DNA from: Sphingobacterium sp.
GTDB lineage: Bacteria > Bacteroidota > Bacteroidia > Sphingobacteriales > Sphingobacteriaceae
DNA: 32,207 nt
Direction of reading: 5' to 3'
Assembly: GCA_031277685.1 (NCBI GenBank)
Contig: JAITLV010000215.1
Coordinates: 1 to 32,207 of the forward strand
The translations under genes and the position numbers were made by a program. Each line of letters begins with the position of its first letter. Positions within the stretch are counted from its first letter, which is position 1. The notes beneath the pieces were generated by a model that saw nothing but the letters and a program-made list of their open reading frames with translations, searched no databases and had not been told where the DNA came from. Positions 26,335 through 32,207 of this stretch are shown here, piece by piece.

Positions 26335-26826
26335 ATGAACCCTAACTTCTTTTTAATTTACACGGTTTTTGCATTGCTTACAATAATGATCAGTTTATTT
26401 GTGCTGATCAGGCTAGCTAGGATTTTAGAAGTAAAAACACAGCGGGATGAAATCGATTACTACAATGGAATTGTTGAGGTCGGTATGCTTATCGGATGTG
26501 GCATATTATTTTTCGATGTATTTCCAGCTGTCTCTACCATGCTCAATGCCATGGATATGCAACAGGTGAGTTTATATAGTAAAGATATTATCAAGCTACT
26601 ATTCGTTTATGAAGGGGTTACTTTGGGAAGTATCATAATCGCCTTCCTCTGTTCTCGTGCGGTATTTGGAATTGTGAAGCGCCAATTTAAAGAGGGGCTG
26701 ACACCGATCTTATTCAGGTTATTTTTTGCTATCATTTTTATCGTGATGATTATTGCGGTCAAACCAGTTGTCGTAGAGCTATTAAATTACTTCCAACCCA
26801 CCATTAAAACACCGTTCTTTAGATAG
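26335..26826 (+). CDS. Four-helix membrane protein, 163 aa, last gene of the DUF4407 operon
   Basis: Unknown integral membrane protein. Four hydrophobic helices are visible: about 3-27 (FLIYTVFALLTIMISLFVLI), 47-68, 83-108 (GVTLGSIIIAFLCSRAVFGI) and 123-150 (LFRLFFAIIFIVMIIAVKPV). There are no catalytic residues. It starts one base after the stop of the transglutaminase-like gene, so translation is coupled. A small membrane partner or ion-conducting subunit is conceivable but unsupported. Confidence 0.8.
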   Translation: MNPNFFLIYTVFALLTIMISLFVLIRLARILEVKTQRDEIDYYNGIVEVGMLIGCGILFFDVFPAVSTMLNAMDMQQVSLYSKDIIKLLFVYEGVTLGSIIIAFLCSRAVFGIVKRQFKEGLTPILFRLFFAIIFIVMIIAVKPVVVELLNYFQPTIKTPFFR

Positions 26827-26995
26827 TATAATTTTTTAGTTAGTGGAGGAAAAACTGTAAATTGACAATGTTAACTTATTCACGAAGTATCTTTTCGGGC
26901 TGGAACTCAATAAGACGCCATTGAAATATGGTAATGATTTAATTTTATTAAAAGTTGCTGGGTTTGAAAATTCATTAGATATAACACGTAAAGCT
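26827..26995 (+). other. Intergenic stretch with a possible coding remnant
   Basis: The frame that runs into the next gene is open upstream of its signal peptide and reads FTKYLFGLELNKTPLKYGND and then LILLKVAGFENSLDITRKA, preceded by a TAA. It looks like protein rather than random sequence and may be the decayed tail of an unidentified gene. No start or homologue can be named. Confidence 0.25.
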
Positions 26996-27316
26996 ATGAT
27001 GAAAAAAGTACTGTTTATTATCTTACTGTATACAATCTCGTTTCCCGTAATTGCACAAAACAAATATGCTACAACAACGGATGGAAAAACAGTATTATTA
27101 AAAAGCGACGGAACTTGGGAATATGTAAAAGACAAATCTACATCATCAAAAATCAATCAATATAAAAGTACGAGCTCCTCCCCTTCGCCGCGCAGAACAA
27201 ATTCTTCTAAAAGTAGTTCTTCTTCGAGAAATTACATCCGTGGCCCTCGTGGAGGTTGTTATTACATCAACTCCAACGGCAACACAACTTATGTGGATAG
27301 AAGCATGTGTAATTGA
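26996..27316 (+). CDS. Small secreted protein with GPRGGCYY motif
   Basis: Exported protein of about 106 aa. The start at 26996 (ATGATGAAAAAA) is chosen because it begins a clear signal peptide (MMKKVLFIILLYTISFPVIAQ); an earlier in-frame ATG at 26921 would put 25 unrelated residues before it. The mature part begins with KYATTTDGKTVLLKSDGTWE, a motif common in Bacteroidota periplasmic proteins, then a Ser-rich low-complexity linker, then YIRGPRGGCYYINSNGNTTY with a closing Cys, a recurrent C-terminal module of the phylum. The two Cys may form a disulfide. The function is unknown. Confidence 0.8.
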   Translation: MMKKVLFIILLYTISFPVIAQNKYATTTDGKTVLLKSDGTWEYVKDKSTSSKINQYKSTSSSPSPRRTNSSKSSSSSRNYIRGPRGGCYYINSNGNTTYVDRSMCN

Positions 27317-27359
27317 TTAGGCAAACAGGATCTATGACTATTAGGGCTATTCTCATCAT

Positions 27360-27546
27360 ATGCATAAAGATTATTACCTTTATTCGGCTGATAAAGAAAT
27401 TCTGTTTAACATTGAATGGGATAGCTTCTTTCTTTCTCATCGCAACAGATCATAAAAAAATGGATAAGTTTATCGCCAGCCATTTGTTTGAGGGTTTTCT
27501 CTGGAATGACAAGACAAATCATTATTGGGAATATACCGTTGAGTAA
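27360..27546 (+). pseudogene. Frameshifted small gene of about 60 codons
   Basis: One frame from ATG 27360 encodes MHKDYYLYSADKEILFNIEW then DSFFL before running to a stop at 27453. The next frame continues with IATDHKKMDKFIASHLFEGF and then WNDKTNHYWEYTVE, stop 27544-27546. Together they make a coherent small acidic/aromatic protein. The break lies in three tandem TTCT units (27426-27437); two units would restore one reading frame, so a 4-bp slippage insertion explains it. Similar short proteins with a WDSFF...HYWEY pattern occur as cargo or immunity-like genes, but I cannot name a family. Confidence 0.55.
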
Positions 27547-27600
27547 AATAAAGATTTTAGCCCGAAACATATTCAGTATAATATAGTACCACAGTCATAT

Positions 27601-28212
27601 ATGAAAACAGAAACCCAGGAAAAATTTGATAGAATCATAAAAGAAAGCTTTATTGAAATCTTAAAACCACTTGGTTTTAAAAAGAAGGCCAACAATTTTT
27701 ATTTGCAGCTTGAGAAAATCGGTCACATCATAAATATTCAAAAAAGTTATTATAGCACTAAAGACGATATCCGTTTCACTATAAACGTTGGAATATTTTC
27801 ACCTGAGTATTGGTTAGCATGCTTTAATTATCATAACAAAGATGTACCGGCATATCCTACCGAACCTGAGTGTATGATAAGAGAAAGAATTAGCGGCATG
27901 AGAGGCCTACCCGATATTTGGTATAATATAACACCGATGACAGATATTGAAGAACTAATTACCGAAATGAAATACAATATTTCAAGCTTTATTTTACCAT
28001 TCTTTGAAAAATTAAACACAGTACAAAAGCTTATCAACGAACTCGAAGCTTCTGAAACCTTACTGCACACTGCCGCTAAAATGACGTTTTTCACAGAGCT
28101 AAAGCTTCTGGATAAAGCCAGAGCCGAATACAGGAAAATATCAAAAGAAAGATATAATCCGCAACAAATGGTAAACCTCAAAGATTATGCGGAAAAGCAC
28201 TGTTTAATTTAA
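27601..28212 (+). CDS. DUF4304 domain protein
   Basis: Soluble 203-aa protein matching the DUF4304 pattern: an N-terminal helix, then LKPLGFKKKANNFYLQ (the conserved GFKKK...F start), followed by INIQKSYYSTKDDIRFTINV and FSPEYW. There is no signal peptide or enzymatic motif. DUF4304 proteins are frequent in accessory loci and near toxin/immunity genes, where they are suspected immunity proteins; no toxin gene is adjacent here. The gene is separate from its neighbours by about 55 bp on each side. Confidence 0.8.
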   Translation: MKTETQEKFDRIIKESFIEILKPLGFKKKANNFYLQLEKIGHIINIQKSYYSTKDDIRFTINVGIFSPEYWLACFNYHNKDVPAYPTEPECMIRERISGMRGLPDIWYNITPMTDIEELITEMKYNISSFILPFFEKLNTVQKLINELEASETLLHTAAKMTFFTELKLLDKARAEYRKISKERYNPQQMVNLKDYAEKHCLI

Positions 28213-28266
28213 TAAAAGAGTTTTTTAATTGACATTTTATACAGCGATCAAGACAGGAGGAAGATA

Positions 28267-28869
28267 TTGGACTTTTTCAGGATATTTAAACGAAAGATAG
28301 CATCAAAAACAAAGAGGAATACATACTTGCCCCTGTCTTGGGACGACGATTATTGTCAAATTGAAATTGTCCCCGCCGAAAATAGGGCGTCTATAGAGAA
28401 GAGGATTACAGAAGTAAAAACTCTCGCGGATCAATCAAGAGAAGGTCTGGGTTTTACTGAAATATTCGAAGTCGGCCAGATGTCTATAACAACTTTTTCA
28501 AAAGAAATCCTAAAAGAGCCGCTGAGTCAATTATTAACAGATTACAAATTTGAAAAAGCAAAAAAAATTAACTATGTCGGTTATAAAATAGCTAACAGCG
28601 AAACAACATCCACTAAAGCTTTTGGTTTCTCAAACTTCACTATATTTTTTGATACAGAAGAAGAATTTGTAAAAAATATTTGGCTTTCGATTAACGCGAC
28701 AGCTTCTCGAGCAGAAATTTCACGAGAACAATTTATATTGATTAAAGACGCACTATATAGCTTAGGAGAAGAATACGAAATGGTTTTGGTGGACTGGAAT
28801 AGCTTGCAATTAATCGATCTAAGCAACAGAAATCAGATTGGCAAATACCTTAACGGATACTGGAAATAG
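28267..28869 (+). CDS. Hypothetical 200-aa protein with TTG start
   Basis: Unknown. The start is TTG at 28267, supported by an AGGAGG at 28255-28260, which is unusual because most genes in this window show no Shine-Dalgarno site. The protein is soluble and mixed alpha/beta (YLPLSWDDDYCQIEIVP at the front, YEMVLVDWNSLQLIDLSNR near the end), without signal peptide. The closing part resembles immunity-type proteins in style, ending in a strand, a helix and GYWK. It is convergent with the DUF7710 gene, 10 bp away. Confidence 0.72.
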   Translation: MDFFRIFKRKIASKTKRNTYLPLSWDDDYCQIEIVPAENRASIEKRITEVKTLADQSREGLGFTEIFEVGQMSITTFSKEILKEPLSQLLTDYKFEKAKKINYVGYKIANSETTSTKAFGFSNFTIFFDTEEEFVKNIWLSINATASRAEISREQFILIKDALYSLGEEYEMVLVDWNSLQLIDLSNRNQIGKYLNGYWK

Positions 28870-28879
28870 TATTCGAAGA

Positions 28880-29155
28880 TTAATTATCCCTCGTTCCATT
28901 TTCATAATGATAATGATCTTGATTTGCCGAAGTAAATTGTTGGATAAAATTGGGTTCCATTTGAGTTTGTCTTTTCACATTGAAAAAATCATTAAACAAT
29001 GCCCAGTCGTACACCCCTTCATCAATTGGATACGCTGTCAAAACCCCGGATAATTTATGTTTATTTATCCATATTTCTGCCTTTTCTATTGAAGTAAAAA
29101 CTCCACTTGAAAACCTCCCTCCTTCTCCATGAAAAACCCAAATTGTATCTAACAT
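28880..29155 (-). CDS. DUF7710-type small protein
   Basis: A 91-aa soluble protein with the opening TIWVFHGEGGRFSSGVF, then EKAEIWINKHKLSGVLTAYP and DEGVYDWAL, and FTSANQDHYHYENG at the end. This matches the recurrent small-protein family now called DUF7710 as I remember it. Function unknown; members are scattered singly in accessory regions, often near toxin-immunity clusters. Confidence 0.75.
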   Translation of the reverse strand: MLDTIWVFHGEGGRFSSGVFTSIEKAEIWINKHKLSGVLTAYPIDEGVYDWALFNDFFNVKRQTQMEPNFIQQFTSANQDHYHYENGTRDN

Positions 29156-29175
29156 ATTGATTATTTTTTTTAAAA

Positions 29176-29366
29176 TTACCCTGGAAATCTTGTATGCAGG
29201 ACAGTCCGATCTGGACTCTTTTCTATCTGCTCGAAATCATCTATTTTTCTACAATTATTGAAAATAACCATTTCGATGTGCTCACATTCATTTACGTCCT
29301 TGACAGATTGTAAGTTTCTGCCGTAGCTTATTTCAAGCTTTTTAAGATTTTTGAGCTTCTCGATAC
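29176..29366 (-). pseudogene. Leucine-rich-repeat gene tail, truncated
   Basis: The minus strand encodes GIEKLKNLKKLEISYGRNLQ and then SVKDVNECEHIEMVIFNNC and KIDDFEQIEK, ending at a TAA complementary to 29176-29178. The spacing LxxLxxLxIS...L is that of a leucine-rich repeat, and the segment resembles the last two repeats of such a protein. Its 5' part is cut off at the inverted repeat of the IS-like remnant, so it was probably disrupted by insertion. Confidence 0.55.
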
Positions 29367-29549
29367 CTGGAGATTTCGGGCATCGGGGCCATGCGATTCC
29401 GACGCAAATTGACCACTATAAATAGAACCATAAAAATAAATAAAATGGATTTTAAACTTCTCAGCATAATATTTTAATGGTCAAAATTTCACGAATTGAA
29501 TGGTCATGAATTTTCGAATTCAAATGGTCAGCAGTATCGAAATCTCCAG
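29367..29549. mobile_element. Remnant with IS21-like ends, transposase genes lost
   Basis: A perfect 12-bp inverted repeat, CTGGAGATTTCG (29367-29378) and CGAAATCTCCAG (29538-29549), bounds 183 bp. Inside the right end AATGGTCA occurs three times (29476, 29499, 29523) at 23-24 bp spacing, each followed after about 8 bp by CGAAT or CGAAA. The opposite orientation TTGACCA at 29409-29415, in a GTCGGAAT-type context on the other strand, is the matching left end. Repeated TGGTCA-N8-CGGAAT units at both ends are typical of IS21-family elements in Bacteroidota. No istA or istB sequence remains. Confidence 0.5.
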
Positions 29550-29715
29550 TATATTTCCAATTCAAAAGTGCCGGTATTGAGACCTAAGCATTGTTGAGAT
29601 AAATATACCAAAGGCTGTATTTCTTGGCCCGAACTTCCACTACCTGGCGTTTTCCATGATGATAAAATAACTCAGACACATCGGTATCAAAGATCATCTA
29701 TATTCTCCGTAATGG
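29550..29715 (-). other. Short stretch with an open minus-strand frame of unknown meaning
   Basis: A 37-codon frame at 29584-29697 reads MIFDTDVSELFYHHGKRQVV and then EVRAKKYSLWYIYLNNA. It looks protein-like and may be a piece of a transposase or of the disrupted gene, but I cannot identify it and it has no clear counterpart beyond its ends. Confidence 0.2.
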
Positions 29716-30144
29716 TTATTCCCAATCAAAATCTTCTGAATTTTTCCAGTTTATTGCCATGGGCTTCTTCAAAGGGGCATTAAAAAACTCATCTATTACT
29801 GAGATAACTTTTGTCGGTGAAAGAAGAGAATTGTTTGGAATATAGTTTTCCTCACCTACATCAATAATATTTTTGAACTGCTTAGTTTGATTTACAGAGT
29901 ACCATGAAAGACCATTTCTTCTGTCCGGAATATTCTCATCGTATCTCAGCGAAATATTTTCTAAATCCATAATCGAAAAATGTAATATAACATCACTCTC
30001 ATCCGATATTTCATATTGAAAATAACCTGTATTTGAGTATGCTAAATCTTTAAGATTTAAATTTTGGAATAGACTTATTACCTTGGAATTGTCAATTTCC
30101 TCATAATTGATGGTATCCAAAAAAGTCGTTTTGATCTTAATCAT
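29716..30144 (-). CDS. Hypothetical 142-aa protein, immunity-like
   Basis: Unknown, soluble, acidic. Strands alternate with short helices (YFQYEISDESDVILHFSI, NISLRYDENIPDR), and the end is FFNAPLKKPMAINWKNSEDF plus DWE. A final helix, FF, a short loop and a Trp-rich acidic strand are a common style among polymorphic-toxin immunity proteins. No toxin is adjacent. It is a single gene flanked by non-coding DNA on both sides. Confidence 0.65.
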   Translation of the reverse strand: MIKIKTTFLDTINYEEIDNSKVISLFQNLNLKDLAYSNTGYFQYEISDESDVILHFSIMDLENISLRYDENIPDRRNGLSWYSVNQTKQFKNIIDVGEENYIPNNSLLSPTKVISVIDEFFNAPLKKPMAINWKNSEDFDWE

Positions 30145-30618
30145 AGCGCTATCTATAGGTGAAAATTATAGATGGATTATTAAAAATTATACATTCAATA
30201 AATTTACGCAAAACGTCCAAATTATTCAATTGATTAAATATAAAATAATCAGTCTGCGATATTAACTTTTACAATTGGGGCATTGATAATGGCAGTTACT
30301 GCTGTGTGTGACAATGCGTTTTCTGGTGTCTGAATGATTTCTATAATATTTTTTTTACAAGGTTGTTACTGTTTTACTGGTTTAAATTTATAGCACTTAG
30401 GTTGAAGTATTTAGGAGAATCCATTAAAATGGCACACACTGTCGTTGGATAGGGAAAAATAATCGTTAGATGGTTTATGTCTTTGAAAAATGGAAATGAG
30501 ACTTATCATTTCCTTAGAAAGTCGTTATATTTTTTGAAAATGTAATTAGCTATATTTAGTCACCTTGACCTCCTGCCTGTTGTTCAGACAGTCAAAAGTG
30601 GAGTTTCGGGTCACGTTA
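30145..30618. other. Gene-free 474 bp
   Basis: Very A/T-rich. I see no gene that can be supported. Besides the terminator listed separately, a short minus-strand frame near 30555-30610 reads STFDCLNNRQEVKVTKYS and then a stop, possibly the end of a lost gene. No repeats or RNA structure stand out otherwise. Confidence 0.4.
30492..30513 (-). terminator. Intrinsic terminator of the lipoprotein/TPR operon
   Basis: GGAAATGA (30492-30499) and TCATTTCC (30506-30513) form a perfect 8-bp stem with a 6-base loop. On the minus strand it is followed by ATTTTTC. It lies about 105 bp beyond the stop of the lipoprotein gene, so it probably ends that transcript. Confidence 0.5.
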
Positions 30619-31356
30619 TTACTTTGATGATTTGACTTCTTTAAATATTCCTCTATCAGAGAAATCACTACTTTCTATTGTACTTTCTGGACTAAGAAAA
30701 TAGGTAACTCTTTGAATAATCTCATTATTTAGAGGGTTTAAAGTTGTTTGGTTTATTTTAATTCTAGTTATTTTTCCAACTTCACTTTCACTTAAATAAA
30801 CTTCTCCCTTTTTTAGTCTCAATTCATCTAAATGCGTATTATAGACGCTTTCAACATCATTAAGATTGAAGAAGTAAATACTATCTTTTGTTTCAATAAA
30901 CTTTTCGAAAACAAAATCGCCTCTTAATCCTCTATCTTTTTCGCCTAAACCACGATATTGAAATACAATATTTTCAATAGCTATTCCTTCAGATTTTAAT
31001 TTATCTATTCTAAGTGGTAAATAATTTGGTTCTGTTTTATAATACTCGTCAACACAATCATTATTAATATCATGTTTTATACCAGAGATTTTATTTTTGC
31101 TTGGAATTTCTGAAAGATTATACATAGGAAGAGTGTTATCTAAATCAATTTTAAAAGATTGTGTAGAATCGATAATTACAAAACCATATACGTGAGAATC
31201 TCTTCCACCCCAAGCATCATATTTATAAAGTAATTTAGAAGACCCCTCTATTTTTTGTACATATAATTCAGCAATATCCCATTCACTAGATAGGTCAAAA
31301 CCACAGCTATTTAAGAGGATTGTAAGTATAGATAAAAATAAAAACTTAAATTTCAT
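30619..31356 (-). CDS. Hypothetical lipoprotein, 245 aa
   Basis: Exported lipoprotein: signal peptide MKFKFLFLSILTILLNSCGF with lipobox LNSC and Cys at residue 18. The mature part is predicted beta-rich (LYKYDAWGGRDSHVYGFVII, KDSIYFFNLNDVESVYN) with no catalytic motif. Its start lies 17 bp after the TPR protein gene on the same strand, so the two form an operon, with a terminator about 105 bp downstream. The role is unknown. Confidence 0.78.
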   Translation of the reverse strand: MKFKFLFLSILTILLNSCGFDLSSEWDIAELYVQKIEGSSKLLYKYDAWGGRDSHVYGFVIIDSTQSFKIDLDNTLPMYNLSEIPSKNKISGIKHDINNDCVDEYYKTEPNYLPLRIDKLKSEGIAIENIVFQYRGLGEKDRGLRGDFVFEKFIETKDSIYFFNLNDVESVYNTHLDELRLKKGEVYLSESEVGKITRIKINQTTLNPLNNEIIQRVTYFLSPESTIESSDFSDRGIFKEVKSSK

Positions 31357-31373
31357 TTATATGAGCAGTTTTT

Positions 31374-32207
31374 CTATTTGCAGTATTCATTAATTCGTTC
31401 TTTCGCATATTCTGCTCCGTTGTCCAGTGCTTTATTCCAATTTTCGCAAGCTCTCTCTTTGTCTTTTATATTGAAATAAGTGTTGCCTAAATTAAAATAT
31501 GCCTGTTGTTTTGCTTCCTGATCCAGTTTGTCAAGTTGCAAAACTGTTTCATAGTCAGCGATTGCACCTCTATAATCTCCATTTTCGTCTTTAAGTCCAC
31601 CACGATTTATTAAAGCACTCGCAAATTTTGGTGCAATTTCTATTGCCTTGTCGTAGTCTTCAAGTGCCAATTTCCAAGTGTATAGCTCGTTTTTTACGAT
31701 GGCTCTTGAATAGTAAGCATTGGGGTCTTTGGGGTCAATTTGGATTGTTAAGGTCCAATTAAATATTGCTCCGCTTAAATCTCCATTGTTATAACATGCT
31801 AAACCGTTGTCAAAATAATAGTCCGCCTGTGTTGAGGCAATGACTGGAAATTTCTGTTCCTTTGGATTAAAAGGTCCACCGTAAGCATCAAGTTTTGCGT
31901 CAAATTCAAAACCTCTTTTATACATATCCAAACCCCAAAAAAGTAAGTTGTCGGCTGTCATTGGAATTTCATTTGTCTCGCCGTTTAGTTCCCATAATTT
32001 CCCGTATTTCTTAATTTCTTGAACAGTGTATGGATAGTGTGCCTTGATAAATTCTCCAAGCTTTTGTAAGTTCTCACTTTTATCTGAAATAAAAGTGAAG
32101 TCCATTTTTGTTAAGCAGTTGTCTTTAAGACCACTCTTGACCATACGATTAAAAACGTCTTCGGCAGAAACCATTTCTTTGGCAAATCCGCCAACAAAAT
32201 TGTCCCA
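31374..32207 (-). CDS. RraB-like domain plus TPR protein, 5' end outside the window
   Basis: The reading frame stays open to the window edge (upstream of the Met at 32174 it reads WDNFVGGFAKE), so the true start is outside and the gene is partial here. The visible front part (MDFTFISDKSENLQKLGEFI, then WELNGE, then DNLLFWGLDMYKRGFEFDAK) resembles the RraB/RNase E-regulator-like fold of Bacteroidota proteins, by memory of the pattern. Residues from about 115 on form at least four tetratricopeptide repeats (QADYYFDNGLACYNNGDLSG, AYYSRAIVKNELYTWKLALE, ALINRGGLKDENGDYRGAIA, AYFNLGNTYFNIKDKERACE). TPRs mediate protein contacts; the overall function is unknown. Confidence 0.72.
   Translation of the reverse strand, partial: WDNFVGGFAKEMVSAEDVFNRMVKSGLKDNCLTKMDFTFISDKSENLQKLGEFIKAHYPYTVQEIKKYGKLWELNGETNEIPMTADNLLFWGLDMYKRGFEFDAKLDAYGGPFNPKEQKFPVIASTQADYYFDNGLACYNNGDLSGAIFNWTLTIQIDPKDPNAYYSRAIVKNELYTWKLALEDYDKAIEIAPKFASALINRGGLKDENGDYRGAIADYETVLQLDKLDQEAKQQAYFNLGNTYFNIKDKERACENWNKALDNGAEYAKERINEYCK

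Noticed and set aside
26836..27156. 106-codon minus-strand frame before and across the small secreted protein gene
   Set aside because: It overlaps the signal-peptide gene on the other strand and shows shadow-type composition.
1..32207. CRISPR arrays
   Set aside because: No regularly spaced direct repeats of 20-40 bp with unique spacers were seen; the only regular short repeats are the three AATGGTCA boxes of the IS remnant and the 186-bp rmuC duplication.

Overview
The window looks like a chromosomal segment of a member of the Bacteroidota, most likely the Sphingobacterium/Pedobacter group. Supporting signs are a SusC/SusD outer-membrane pair, lipoproteins with LxxC signal peptides, scarcity of Shine-Dalgarno sites, TTTG/TA-rich promoter-like boxes, and families typical of the phylum (DUF4407, DUF7710, DUF4304, IS21-type ends). 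The genus is an inference from protein style; no marker gene is present.

Left end (1-5636, minus strand): a nutrient-uptake operon read right to left. It has a small unknown gene, a SusC-type TonB-dependent transporter with a complete TlpA/thioredoxin domain (CGSC active site) fused to its N-terminus, and a SusD-type lipoprotein. The sequence beyond it is visibly more A/T-rich and accessory in character.

Accessory/defence region (about 5.6-20.7 kb): an almost gene-free 0.95 kb holds a promoter-like sequence placed exactly before a strongly self-complementary ~108-nt block (6282-6389), a good candidate for an undescribed small structured RNA. Next come a small Cro/CI-type regulator, the remains of an SRAP (YedK/HMCES-like) gene, a 1214-aa YobI-type membrane P-loop NTPase, and a tightly coupled OLD-type ATPase/TOPRIM nuclease plus UvrD-like helicase pair that resembles Gabija. 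Convergent to these is a minus-strand set of two adjacent membrane/coiled-coil proteins and a Hanks-type Ser/Thr kinase with an unknown C-terminal half. I do not recognise this set as a named system. RmuC, with an internal 186-bp tandem duplication, closes the region.

Middle right (20985-26826, plus strand): a five-gene operon with gaps of 1-14 bp. It encodes an unknown soluble protein, a DUF4407 membrane protein, a second membrane protein of the same topology, a membrane-anchored transglutaminase-like protein, and a four-helix membrane protein. It reads as one envelope-associated machine of unknown role.

Right end (26.9-32.2 kb): small single genes of the kind often found as orphan immunity or cargo genes (DUF4304, DUF7710, several unknowns). 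They are mixed with decayed material: a frameshifted small gene, a leucine-rich-repeat tail and the ends of an IS21-like element. The window ends in a lipoprotein and a 5'-truncated RraB-like/TPR protein.
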